Source: an uncultured Ruminococcus sp. (GTDB lineage Bacteria > Bacillota > Clostridia > Oscillospirales > Acutalibacteraceae). Taken from it: 19,024 bases of DNA. This document shows positions 1 to 6,987 of the stretch, in pieces. Location of the stretch: assembly GCA_937892835.1 (NCBI GenBank), contig CALBHM010000152.1, positions 1 through 19,024 of the forward strand, in the 5' to 3' direction. Both the position numbers and the translations under genes were made by a program. Under the pieces are notes generated by a model. The model was not told the origin of the DNA. It did no database searches and worked only from the letters and a program-made list of their open reading frames with translations. The number at the start of each line of letters is the position of its first letter. Position 1 is the stretch's first letter.

Positions 1-725
1 GCAGCGATGATGCTATCAGCTGGAACCTCACCGATAAACATATCTTTGAGGGCTACGATCCACGTCTTTGTGAAATTGAGGGTAAATACTATCTTAGCTG
101 GGTCAAGCTCACGCCACACGGCACGGTTATCGGAATTGCACACACAACAGACTTTGAGAGCTGGACAGAGCTTGAGGAAGCGAGCTATCCAGTTTCGAGA
201 AACGGAGTTCTTTTCCCGAAGAAAATCAACGGCGAATACATGCTACTGATACGACCCTGCGACAGAGGACACACGCCCTATGGCGATATTTTCCTCATGA
301 GAAGCCGTGACCTCGAATATTGGGGCAAAAGCCGTTTTGTCATGTGTCCTGTAAAGAATTGGGAAATGACAAAGGTCGGTGCAGGGCCGACTCCCATTGA
401 AACCGATGAGGGTTGGCTGATGTTTTACCACGGCGTGCTGACAAGCTGCAACGGCTTCACCTACAGCATGGGTGCGGCAATTCTCGATAAAAACGAGCCT
501 TGGAAGGTTCTTTACAGAGCCGACAGCTTTCTGCTCGCTCCGCATGAAATATACGAATGTGTCGGAGACGTTCCGAACGTTGTATTCCCCTGCGCAGCCC
601 TTGCCGACAGCAAAAGCGGAAAAATTGCGATTTATTACGGTGCTGCCGACACCTCCGTCGCACTCGCATTTACAACCGTTGATGACGTAATTGACTATAT
701 CAAGGCACATAATTTGAAAAAATGA
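1..725 (+). CDS. GH130-family glycoside phosphorylase/hydrolase, 5'-truncated
   Basis: The frame is open from base 3 to the TGA at 723-725, with no start in view, so the N-terminus lies before the window; about 240 residues are visible. It reads as the later blades of a five-bladed beta-propeller of family GH130, whose members phosphorolyse or hydrolyse beta-mannosidic linkages in the cytoplasm, for example in mannan use. Visible family-like segments are a YDPRL stretch near the start (from memory the family's conserved acidic residue sits in such a DPR stretch), NGVLFPKKINGEYMLLIRP, and KVGAGPTPIETDEGWLMFYHG. The end is clean and a hairpin follows within 20 bases. The ATG at 240 is internal, since the same frame continues upstream without a stop. 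The exact substrate cannot be told from this fragment. Confidence 0.8.
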   Translation, partial: SDDAISWNLTDKHIFEGYDPRLCEIEGKYYLSWVKLTPHGTVIGIAHTTDFESWTELEEASYPVSRNGVLFPKKINGEYMLLIRPCDRGHTPYGDIFLMRSRDLEYWGKSRFVMCPVKNWEMTKVGAGPTPIETDEGWLMFYHGVLTSCNGFTYSMGAAILDKNEPWKVLYRADSFLLAPHEIYECVGDVPNVVFPCAALADSKSGKIAIYYGAADTSVALAFTTVDDVIDYIKAHNLKK

Positions 726-741
726 TTGATAATATATGTAA

Positions 742-769
742 AAGGACTGTTCCACTTGGAGCAGTCCTT
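742..769. terminator. Shared hairpin between converging genes
   Basis: AAGGACTG at 742-749 pairs with CAGTCCTT at 762-769. The stem extends through a G-U pair and TCC/GGA to 12 pairs, with a 4-base loop. On the minus strand it starts three bases after the permease stop and is followed by TTTTACATATATT. On the plus strand a weaker T-rich run follows. It probably terminates both the GH130 gene and the ABC cluster. Confidence 0.7.
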
Positions 770-772
770 CGC

Positions 773-1603
773 TTATTTCAAATTCTTTCTTTTAAAAGCA
801 ACCATTCCACAGGTGGTGGCGGCAATCAAGATAATGCCGTCGTACACGGCGAGGATCGTCGGATTTTCAACCTCCATATCGGCGAGCTGAAGCATCTGGC
901 CGCCCGGCATGAAATCCTGCAAGACCTCATAAATTTCACGCTTTGTTCCGCTGACGTAGTTAGGGTTCTTCGTCTCCGGCTCTTCAACGGTCACTCCGTT
1001 TTCGATATATGTATATGCAGGTAAATATTCCGGTTCGTTCAATGCCGACGTGATATATACACCGAAAAGCAAAAGGACAAATGCAAGCAAAATGCAGCCG
1101 GCTGCCGTGTGAGCCTTGTTTTGACAAAGCAGTGCAATAAGCACGAAAAGTGCGGCAACGGCAACAACAAGGGCGACGCCGAGTGCGATATAGATTAAAA
1201 TTGTTTTGAAATCAGAATTGAATCTGCCGTTCAGCAAAAGTCCGAGACCGAGGTGAGGAACCATGTATGCGAGAGAAAGAATGAATCCGCCGATGATGCA
1301 AACTATCAGATTTGCAAGATAAATGCTTTCGCGCCGATGACCGGCAATTATCTTGTTGCGAAGCGTACCGTTGCTGTATTCACTGCCGACAAAGAGTGAA
1401 GTCAGCACGGCGAGCAAAATCGGTGCAAGAAAAGCATATGTAAAAAAGCTGAAATCTAATGCCCACGGAACACCGCTGTGTATAGTATCCATATAGTGAG
1501 CGAACGGAAGCAATGCACCGATTGCCAGCATAATAACGGTTAATAACAAAAAGGTTTTGTCCTTTAAAAGTCGTATAAAATTTGCCTTCATCAACTTAAC
1601 CAT
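773..1603 (-). CDS. ABC-2 type permease, BcrB/LanE-like
   Basis: This is the membrane component of the ABC exporter whose ATPase lies just upstream. It is 276 residues long with about six hydrophobic segments (roughly 17-34, 54-74, 93-116, 132-160, 165-186 and 250-270) and a large extracytoplasmic loop before the last one. The segment FVGSEYSNGTLRNKII (about 71-86) is the typical cytoplasmic loop of ABC-2 permeases from bacitracin, lantibiotic and related exporters. The ATG at 1603 is chosen because GGAGGTG ends seven bases before it; the frame also opens at a TTG at 1618, but that codon overlaps this ribosome site. The gene overlaps the end of the ATPase gene by eight bases, so translation is probably coupled. 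The substrate is unknown. Confidence 0.85.
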   Translation of the reverse strand: MVKLMKANFIRLLKDKTFLLLTVIMLAIGALLPFAHYMDTIHSGVPWALDFSFFTYAFLAPILLAVLTSLFVGSEYSNGTLRNKIIAGHRRESIYLANLIVCIIGGFILSLAYMVPHLGLGLLLNGRFNSDFKTILIYIALGVALVVAVAALFVLIALLCQNKAHTAAGCILLAFVLLLFGVYITSALNEPEYLPAYTYIENGVTVEEPETKNPNYVSGTKREIYEVLQDFMPGGQMLQLADMEVENPTILAVYDGIILIAATTCGMVAFKRKNLK

Positions 1604-2510
1604 TTTGCTCACCTCCAACCAGATTCATGTAGAAGCTTTCAAGATTTTCGTCATGCTCCCTCATGCCGTAAACAATACAGTCTTTTTTAAGAAGCTCGGT
1701 CACAAGTAAAGTTACCTGAATATCCGAATAAATATTCGCCCGTGTTCTGTCAAGTATTTCATATTCTGCTCTCATTCCGTCAAGCACATCTGCAAGCGGC
1801 CTTGTATCGCTGACATCAACGCAAATGCACTTCCTGCAACGTTTTTCAAGCTCCTCAGCACTCATCTCTTTTATCATTCTTCCTCCGTCGATAAATCCGT
1901 AATGCGTTGCAAGACGTGACAGCTCATCGAGAATATGACTTGAAATCAGCACAGTTATTCCACGTTCACGGTTGAGCTTTAAAATCAGCTCCCTCATCTC
2001 GATAATGCCCTGTGGGTCAAGTCCGTTTATCGGCTCGTCAAGCACTAAAAACTCGGGATTTCCGGCCAAGGCTATTGCTATACCGAGCCGCTGACGCATG
2101 CCGAGCGAAAAATTCTTTACCTTTTTCTTTCCTGCGTCCCCCAATCCGACAAGCGTCAGCAGTTCCAATATATCCCCTTCATTCGTTGCTTTCAGTATGT
2201 AATTCTGCTGTCTGAGATTTTCTTCAGCGGTCATTTCGGTATAAATCGCCGGAGATTCAACGACAGCTCCCATTTTTTTGCGGCATGAGATTATCTTTTT
2301 GTCCGTATTTTTCACTCCGCAGAGCTTATATTCTCCGCCGCTCGGCTCCTGCAATCCGCAAATCAAGCGAATCAGCGTTGTTTTACCTGCACCGTTTCGT
2401 CCGACAAAGCCATAAATAGAGCCTTTAGGAATGTGCATTGTCAAGCCGTTCAATGCGCTGAAATTGCGATATCGCTTTGCAAGTGCATTTGCTTCAAGTA
2501 TGTATTCCAT
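1596..2510 (-). CDS. ABC transporter ATP-binding protein, BcrA/LanF-like
   Basis: This 304-residue ATPase powers the neighbouring permease. It shows Walker A GRNGAGKTT (37-45), the ABC signature FSLGMRQRL (134-142), Walker B FLVLDEP (154-160), and an H-loop region SSHILDEL. At the Q-loop position the sequence reads VVESP (about 83-87). A Glu there instead of Gln is a known trait of the lantibiotic-immunity (LanF) and bacitracin (BcrA) ATPases, which supports an antimicrobial-peptide export or resistance role. The C-terminal roughly 90 residues form the extra domain usual for this subfamily. A strong AGGAGG precedes the ATG. The small membrane protein gene upstream ends 15 bases before the start, consistent with one operon. 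Confidence 0.92.
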   Translation of the reverse strand: MEYILEANALAKRYRNFSALNGLTMHIPKGSIYGFVGRNGAGKTTLIRLICGLQEPSGGEYKLCGVKNTDKKIISCRKKMGAVVESPAIYTEMTAEENLRQQNYILKATNEGDILELLTLVGLGDAGKKKVKNFSLGMRQRLGIAIALAGNPEFLVLDEPINGLDPQGIIEMRELILKLNRERGITVLISSHILDELSRLATHYGFIDGGRMIKEMSAEELEKRCRKCICVDVSDTRPLADVLDGMRAEYEILDRTRANIYSDIQVTLLVTELLKKDCIVYGMREHDENLESFYMNLVGGEQNG

Positions 2511-2525
2511 ATGTGCCTCCTTAAT

Positions 2526-2948
2526 TCAAATATAAAATCTTATGATCCTTGCAAATTCCATTGTCAATATTTTTAAAAGAATACCTCCCGACATAATATT
2601 GAACCAAATTTCTCTCATATGCTGCGATTTGGCAATCGGAGTAGCTATGGCGGCAACTATTATAAGCAATGCGCCGATACAGCCGACAATCGTCGGTATA
2701 CTGATAAGGCCGAATATGCCGGGATCACAGCTCCCGTCAATAGCATGCTGAATTGTCTTATCCAAGCCGTCACGAGCCGCCGCAAAGCAGCAGACAACAA
2801 GCCCGAAAGCGAGCAGAATAAGGCTTCTGCGTCCCCAATATTGAATACTGCCGCTGTTCAGGAAAGAATATCCCATGTAAAAAAGAAGTATCAAAATCAT
2901 TAAGGTTGTCGCCGTCGTCACGGCATTGCCAAAATAAAGTCTTACCAT
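2526..2948 (-). CDS. Small four-helix membrane protein, unknown function
   Basis: About 140 residues with four predicted membrane segments, near residues 10-28, 42-60, 76-104 and 117-137. I do not recognise the family. The ATG at 2948 is preferred because GGAGGGG lies eight bases ahead of it. An ATG at 2963 in the same frame has no visible ribosome site and sits only three bases after the preceding stop. The gene lies tightly between the DUF998 gene and the ABC ATPase, so it may be an accessory subunit of that transporter; this is inferred from position only. Confidence 0.7.
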   Translation of the reverse strand: MVRLYFGNAVTTATTLMILILLFYMGYSFLNSGSIQYWGRRSLILLAFGLVVCCFAAARDGLDKTIQHAIDGSCDPGIFGLISIPTIVGCIGALLIIVAAIATPIAKSQHMREIWFNIMSGGILLKILTMEFARIIRFYI

Positions 2949-2966
2949 ATCTATCCCCTCCATAAG

Positions 2967-3593
2967 TCAATTACCGCTTTTCATGCAAAATAAATGTATT
3001 CCGAGTGCCGCATTGAAGCCCGTCGCAGCAAAAACGCTGAAGCGTTCCACAATTCCGAAATATTCAGCCGGAACAAACTTCATTCCGAGCGCACCGACGA
3101 GCATCATGCCGAGTGCAATTCCGGCACAGATTCCATAAGAACGGCAGCTTTTATCCCTTGCCCCGGCAATTATAATTACTGTCAGCGAAGCAATCGAAAG
3201 AGTCACAACCAGTGCGGTTATAATCAAATGCATTTTATCCTGAAATGCACCTGCATAGCCGCTGTCACTCAATGGGAACATACGAAATCCGACAGCGGAC
3301 ACCCACTCCATGACGACAAATGTATATATACCGACACGCAGAAGCTTTGATTTTTTACCCTGAATTCCGACACAAACAAGCGTTGCACACAGCACCTCAC
3401 AGACATTATATAGACTGCTGAGCCGATTCCACAGCGCAAGTGACGGTGCATTTGCCGCACTTAGGTCACTGACAGCCTGCGACATCCAGTCATATCCCGG
3501 ATATGCAAGCGGAGAAAACACAACCGCCGCAGTGTAAGACAGTAGACTTACGACACCCAACAGCCCTAACTTTTGTAATAAGCTTTTCTTCAT
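2967..3593 (-). CDS. DUF998 family membrane protein
   Basis: 208 residues with about six hydrophobic segments. The stretch YPGYDWMSQAVSDLSA (31-46), after the first membrane helix, is the hallmark I associate with DUF998 proteins, a family of integral membrane proteins without an assigned biochemical role. The ATG is preceded by GGAGGT at good spacing. The gene opens the downstream half of the minus-strand cluster and is followed closely by the small membrane protein and the ABC exporter. Association with antimicrobial transporters is suggested by context only. No separate promoter is convincing directly upstream, so expression probably depends on read-through from the TetR/KTR unit. Confidence 0.8.
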   Translation of the reverse strand: MKKSLLQKLGLLGVVSLLSYTAAVVFSPLAYPGYDWMSQAVSDLSAANAPSLALWNRLSSLYNVCEVLCATLVCVGIQGKKSKLLRVGIYTFVVMEWVSAVGFRMFPLSDSGYAGAFQDKMHLIITALVVTLSIASLTVIIIAGARDKSCRSYGICAGIALGMMLVGALGMKFVPAEYFGIVERFSVFAATGFNAALGIHLFCMKSGN

Positions 3594-3611
3594 AAAAAAA
3601 GACCTCCATTA

Positions 3612-3659
3612 TAAATAAAAACGCAGTGCATTAACCACATTGAGCGGTCAGCACTGCGT
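3612..3659 (-). terminator. Intrinsic terminator overlapping the KTR gene end
   Basis: On the minus strand ACGCAGTGC (3659-3651) pairs with GCACTGCGT (3629-3621). Inside, TGACC pairs with GGTTA, and a TTTTTATTT run follows. The 5' arm is formed by the last three codons of the KTR gene and the stop codon lies inside the hairpin, so a terminating ribosome would cover the arm. It separates TetR-KTR from DUF998 and the ABC genes. Confidence 0.7.
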
Positions 3660-3842
3660 CTTTGCGTCCGGTTGACTTGAAATAATTTCTACCTTATAAT
3701 TTTGTGCATTTATTATTGTTTCACGTTTGCATTTCGGGCAGAACAGTGGAAACTCTCTAAGCTCTGTTCTTTGAAGCAATCGTAGCCTTGTTTTTGCACC
3801 GCAAAGCGGGCACAAAACCCATTTTTCTTCCGATATATTCAT
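3648..3842 (-). CDS. Cysteine-rich KTR domain protein (zinc ribbon)
   Basis: 64 residues with two CPxC knuckles, CPLCGAKTR near 11-19 and CPKCKRET near 35-42, a classic zinc-ribbon spacing. The KTR after the first knuckle and the end DAKTQ match the small 'cysteine-rich KTR' family found in Firmicutes genomes and mobile elements. Its function is not known; nucleic-acid or protein binding through zinc is plausible. Its ATG overlaps the TetR stop codon as ATGA, so the two are translationally coupled and co-transcribed. Its final codons build the 5' arm of the terminator that follows. Confidence 0.85.
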   Translation of the reverse strand: MNISEEKWVLCPLCGAKTRLRLLQRTELREFPLFCPKCKRETIINAQNYKVEIISSQPDAKTQC

Positions 3843-4486
3843 TGACTTTCTCCCTCATTTTCATATGAGACATTAAAGCTGCGAAAAAAGAGCCGTACAT
3901 GTGCATCCAGCTTTTCAAGGCACTCCGATTCCTTTTCGGGCTGACGATCGCAAACGGCAATCAGAGTTATGACCGGCGAAACGTACATCAGCGCAAGCGT
4001 ATCCGGGTTCTCGTTTCTAAGCTCACCGGCGGCAATCAAGCTTCTGAAAATACCTGCATGATAGTTAAGTATGCGATTAACATATCTCTCGGTATAAAGT
4101 CGAGCAAGCTCGGGTGAACGGAACTGTTCAATCGTCATCATACGGCGGAAACGCGCGATTTTTTCATCATGAAGCGAATAGCAAAAAAGCTGACGAACCC
4201 TTCTGACAAGCTCATCCTCGGATATCTCCGAAAAAACGGGAACATCCTGCTGAGAATTCTGAACATGAATATCAATTTTGTCCGTGTCCTTTTCATATTT
4301 TTTGGCGGTATCCTCGACTATTGCATCAAAAATAGCCTGCTTGCTCGGATAATGATTGTATAAGGACGGTGCTTTAATACCGACCGCCTTGGCGATCTCA
4401 CCGACGCTGACCGAATCATAGCCCTTATCTGAAAAAAGCTCCAATGCCTTATTTAATATTTTGTTTTTTGTGTCCTCTTGCTTCAT
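3839..4486 (-). CDS. TetR/AcrR family transcriptional regulator
   Basis: 215 residues. The N-terminal helix-turn-helix is clear: ILNKALELFSDKGYDSVSV leads into the recognition part VGIKAPSLYNHYPSKQAIF (about 10-53). The rest is the helical ligand-binding and dimer domain, whose ligand cannot be told. A GGAGGG ribosome site precedes the ATG. A perfect 7-bp inverted repeat at 4501-4516 lies just downstream of its own consensus promoter, so it probably represses itself and genes co-transcribed with it. In context (KTR protein, membrane proteins, ABC exporter) it is a likely drug- or peptide-responsive repressor; this is an inference. Confidence 0.92.
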   Translation of the reverse strand: MKQEDTKNKILNKALELFSDKGYDSVSVGEIAKAVGIKAPSLYNHYPSKQAIFDAIVEDTAKKYEKDTDKIDIHVQNSQQDVPVFSEISEDELVRRVRQLFCYSLHDEKIARFRRMMTIEQFRSPELARLYTERYVNRILNYHAGIFRSLIAAGELRNENPDTLALMYVSPVITLIAVCDRQPEKESECLEKLDAHVRLFFRSFNVSYENEGESQ

Positions 4487-4500
4487 ATTTCCCTCCGCTA

Positions 4501-4516
4501 ACTAACGTTCGTTAGT
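4501..4516. promoter_or_regulatory. Putative TetR operator
   Basis: ACTAACG (4501-4507) and CGTTAGT (4510-4516) form a perfect inverted repeat around a central TT. It sits just downstream of the -10 box of the tetR promoter, a standard repressor position, and resembles operators of clostridial TetR proteins. Confidence 0.75.
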
Positions 4517-4519
4517 ATG

Positions 4520-4547
4520 ATTATAACTCTTTTTTTCCTTTTGTCAA
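4520..4547 (-). promoter_or_regulatory. Promoter of the tetR-KTR unit
   Basis: Read on the minus strand, TTGACA (4547-4542) and TATAAT (4525-4520) are both perfect consensus hexamers separated by 16 bases. Transcription would start within or next to the palindromic operator. Confidence 0.85.
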
Positions 4548-4624
4548 TAGTTAATTTATATTTTTTGCAAACCTGTCAAACATATCTTTATCAGACGAAT
4601 CAAAAACCTTGAAAATGAAATATA

Positions 4625-4652
4625 TTGACTTTTGCAATAAAAGTGATATAAT
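4625..4652 (+). promoter_or_regulatory. Promoter of tRNA-Leu
   Basis: TTGACT (4625-4630) and a perfect TATAAT (4647-4652), 16 bases apart, lie directly upstream of the tRNA. Confidence 0.8.
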
Positions 4653-4665
4653 AGCACCGATATTT

Positions 4666-4750
4666 GCGGATATGGCGGAATTGGCAGACGCGTTGGATTT
4701 AGGATCCAATATCTTCTGATGTGCAGGTTCAAGTCCTGTTATCCGCACCA
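4666..4750 (+). tRNA. tRNA-Leu (anticodon UAG)
   Basis: Acceptor arm GCGGATA (4666-4672) pairs with TATCCGC (4740-4746), then discriminator A and an encoded CCA at 4748-4750. The anticodon stem TTGGA/TCCAA (4693-4697/4705-4709) encloses loop TTTAGGA, giving anticodon TAG at 4700-4702, which reads CUA and other CUN leucine codons. The long variable arm is the class II form expected for leucine. The T-arm has GGTTCAAGTCC. It is a single-gene unit with its own promoter and terminator. Confidence 0.97.
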
Positions 4751-4753
4751 GAT

Positions 4754-4786
4754 ATCAGGTACAGCCTTTCTGTGCCTGATTTTTTT
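4754..4786 (+). terminator. tRNA-Leu terminator
   Basis: ATCAGGTACAG (4754-4764) pairs with CTGTGCCTGAT (4770-4780), one G-U pair, loop CCTTT, followed by a run of seven T. A strong intrinsic terminator. Confidence 0.9.
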
Positions 4787-4852
4787 GAGATTATACTTCT
4801 GATTACTACATTTTCTCAAAAATTCTAACTATGTTATTGTATAAAAAGTCTA

Positions 4853-4881
4853 TTGACAATCTCATTAAACAAATATAGAAT
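4853..4881 (+). promoter_or_regulatory. Promoter of the potassium-uptake operon
   Basis: TTGACA (4853-4858) and TAGAAT (4876-4881) are 17 bases apart. An inverted repeat, GACAAT (4855-4860) and ATTGTC (4880-4885), overlaps both boxes and might be an operator, though it is short. The predicted start is near 4888, giving a leader of about 67 bases. Confidence 0.65.
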
Positions 4882-4887
4882 TGTCTT

Positions 4888-4954
4888 GGATTTAGCTCCT
4901 CATTGATAAAAGGAGGTTGTGAAACAACCGCTATAGGGTTTCACTTAAAGTAAA
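4888..4954 (+). promoter_or_regulatory. Structured leader ahead of ktrB
   Basis: The leader can form CTCCT/AGGAG (4896-4900/4911-4915), then either GGTTGT/ACAACC (4915-4920/4924-4929) or GTGAAAC/GTTTCAC (4919-4925/4938-4944). The last two share bases 4919-4920 and 4924-4925, so they exclude each other. The only Shine-Dalgarno-like run, AGGAGG at 4911-4916, is 38 bases before the ktrB ATG and lies in the first pairing. I do not recognise a known riboswitch class; regulation by RNA folding is an inference. Confidence 0.45.
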
Positions 4955-6292
4955 ATGTTTCATAATATACGTTTTAAAAAACATATTACAACATTTCAAA
5001 GTATTTTCTTAGGATTCTTTTCAATAATTCTTGTCGGTACTCTGTTGCTAATGCTTCCTATATCATCGGTTTCCGGAAAGGTGACTCCTTTCAATGAGTC
5101 TCTTTTTACCGCAACTTCCGCAGTATGTGTTACCGGGCTTGTAGTTCATGATACCGGAAGCTATTGGTCAATCTTTGGTCAGGCAATTATTCTGCTTCTT
5201 ATCCAAATCGGAGGTCTTGGCGTCGTTACGGTTGCTGCTTCTTTTGCACTTCTTTCCGGACGCAAAATTTCTCTCATGCAAAGATGTACGATGCAGGAAG
5301 CTATTGCAGCACCAAAGGTCGGCGGAATAGTTCGCCTTACGGGATTCATTTTAAAAGCAACACTTATTTTTGAATTAAGCGGTGCAGTAATAATGATGCC
5401 GGCATTCTGCAAAAATTTCGGTGCAAAAGGAATCTGGTTTGCTGTTTTCCATTCAATCTCTGCTTTCTGCAACGCAGGATTCGATATTCTCGGAACAGAG
5501 AGTTTACAATATGTTTCACTGACGCAATTCGAAAACAGCATTTCCATAAACCTTGCCGTTATTCTTCTTATAATAATCGGAGGAATAGGCTTCCTAACCT
5601 GGGAGGATATTTATACAAACAAGCTACACTTTAAGCAATATCGTATGCAGAGCAAGGTTATTCTTATTACATCCGCTGTGCTTGTAATTATTCCCGCTTT
5701 ATACTTTTTCTTTTTTGATTTTACTAATCTTCCGATAAAGCAAAGAATCCTTCCCTCTCTGTTTCAATCTGTAACAACGAGAACCGCAGGATTTAATACA
5801 GTAGATCTGACAGCCTTACGGGAACCGTCTATAGCAATAATGATAGTACTTATGATTATCGGCGGTTCTCCCGGTTCGACGGCCGGCGGAATTAAAACAA
5901 CCACTGCTGCCGTGCTTATTGCCAATGCCTTGGCAACCTTCAGCCGCAAGGATTCCGCCCATTTCTTTAAGCGAAGAATTGACAATCAAGTCGTAAAAAA
6001 TGCAGCGACAATATTAATCATGTATTTAATTCTTTCATTTACAGGTGCCATAGCTATAAGCACGGTCGAAAAAATGCCTTTTTTAAATTGTCTTTTTGAA
6101 ACTTCTTCCGCTATAGGAACCGTAGGATTAACGCTTGGTCTAACTCCGGAATTGAGCTTATTCTCTCAGCTTATATTGATAGTTTTGATGTTCTGCGGCA
6201 GAGTCGGTGGGCTGACTCTAATATATGCTGCAATATCAAACACAAAGAAAAACATGTCAAAATTTCCTTTGGAACGTATTACCGTAGGATAA
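4955..6292 (+). CDS. ktrB: KtrB-type potassium uptake channel subunit
   Basis: 445 residues, the ion-conducting membrane subunit of a Ktr system that imports potassium with its RCK partner KtrA. The four pore-loop repeats of the TrkH/KtrB/HKT superfamily are visible: TATSAVCVTGLVV (about 49-61), FHSISAFCNAGFDIL, FQSVTTRTAGFNTVD and FETSSAIGTVGLTLG. The segment GGSPGSTAGGIKTTT before the last repeat is the usual gating-loop region. Length and a short N-terminus fit KtrB rather than the longer TrkH. ATG 4955 is the only workable start, because a TAA lies three codons upstream in frame; its ribosome site is weak, which is unusual next to the strong sites of neighbouring genes. It heads a four-gene operon, with ktrA 13 bases downstream. 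Confidence 0.93.
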   Translation: MFHNIRFKKHITTFQSIFLGFFSIILVGTLLLMLPISSVSGKVTPFNESLFTATSAVCVTGLVVHDTGSYWSIFGQAIILLLIQIGGLGVVTVAASFALLSGRKISLMQRCTMQEAIAAPKVGGIVRLTGFILKATLIFELSGAVIMMPAFCKNFGAKGIWFAVFHSISAFCNAGFDILGTESLQYVSLTQFENSISINLAVILLIIIGGIGFLTWEDIYTNKLHFKQYRMQSKVILITSAVLVIIPALYFFFFDFTNLPIKQRILPSLFQSVTTRTAGFNTVDLTALREPSIAIMIVLMIIGGSPGSTAGGIKTTTAAVLIANALATFSRKDSAHFFKRRIDNQVVKNAATILIMYLILSFTGAIAISTVEKMPFLNCLFETSSAIGTVGLTLGLTPELSLFSQLILIVLMFCGRVGGLTLIYAAISNTKKNMSKFPLERITVG

Positions 6293-6305
6293 AGGAGGAT
6301 AACCT

Positions 6306-6953
6306 TTGAAAAACGTTTTACTTATCGGTCTCGGCCGTTTTGGAAAGCATATGGCCATGGATCTCAATCGTCTCGGTCATCAGGTTATGGCAGTTGACTT
6401 AAATGAGGATAGAATCAATGATATTCTTCCTTTTGTTACCAATGCTCAAATCGGTGACAGCACAAATGAAGATTTTATAAGATCGCTCGGTGTAAATAAT
6501 TATGATCTTTGCATTGTAGCTATAGGCAACAATTTTCAAAGTTCACTTGAAACTACATCATTGCTCAAAGAACTCGGTGCAAAAAAAGTCATTTCACGTG
6601 CCGAGCGAGATGTTCAGGCAAAGTTCCTTCTCAGGAACGGTGCCGACAACGTAGTATATCCCGAAAAGCAAGTAGCCGAATGGGCCGCCATACGTTTTAC
6701 GGCGGATCACATTTTGGACTTCATTGAGGTTGACGATTCACACGCGATTTGTGAGGTTGAAGTTCCCAAATCATGGGATGGAAAAACCGTTGGCCAAATT
6801 GACGTTCGACGCAAGTACAATCTTAATATTATCGGCATCAAAAGAGGTCACAATATCGACATGGCAATTTCATCCGAAACTTTACTCAGTCATGATATAA
6901 CACTTCTTGTTCTCGGCGACTATAAAGCATTGCAAAAATGTTTTCAATTATAA
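6306..6953 (+). CDS. ktrA: KtrA-type RCK regulatory subunit
   Basis: 215 residues, the cytoplasmic regulator that gates KtrB. It has an N-terminal Rossmann RCK_N domain with the nucleotide-binding GLGRFG motif (about 8-13) and the acidic residue at the end of strand 2 (AVDLNED). RCK_C lies in about the last 80 residues; in relatives this part binds cyclic di-AMP, which is known for the family and not visible here. The start is TTG at 6306, supported by AGGAGG seven bases upstream; the next Met lies beyond the glycine motif and would destroy it. It is close behind ktrB, as in standard ktrBA pairs. Confidence 0.93.
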   Translation: MKNVLLIGLGRFGKHMAMDLNRLGHQVMAVDLNEDRINDILPFVTNAQIGDSTNEDFIRSLGVNNYDLCIVAIGNNFQSSLETTSLLKELGAKKVISRAERDVQAKFLLRNGADNVVYPEKQVAEWAAIRFTADHILDFIEVDDSHAICEVEVPKSWDGKTVGQIDVRRKYNLNIIGIKRGHNIDMAISSETLLSHDITLLVLGDYKALQKCFQL

Positions 6954-6987
6954 TCAGCAAATGTTATAAACGAAAGGCGGCAAATTA

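Noticed and set aside
243..755. 170-codon minus-strand open frame opposite the GH130 gene
   Set aside because: It lies antisense to a well-supported coding frame, has no recognisable domain, and runs through the shared terminator hairpin.
3608..3613. Minus-strand TATAAT as a promoter for the DUF998 gene
   Set aside because: It directly abuts the ribosome site, so transcripts would lack it, and no -35 box lies at proper spacing; it is part of the terminator T-run.
4911..4916. AGGAGG as the ribosome site of ktrB or of a leader peptide
   Set aside because: It is 38 bases from the ktrB ATG. The nearest starts, TTG 4917 and GTG 4919, are too close, and both open only tiny frames (TTG runs straight into TGA; GTG gives five codons).
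4888..4954. Known cyclic di-AMP (ydaO) riboswitch ahead of ktrB
   Set aside because: The leader is too short and I cannot find the conserved core of that class.
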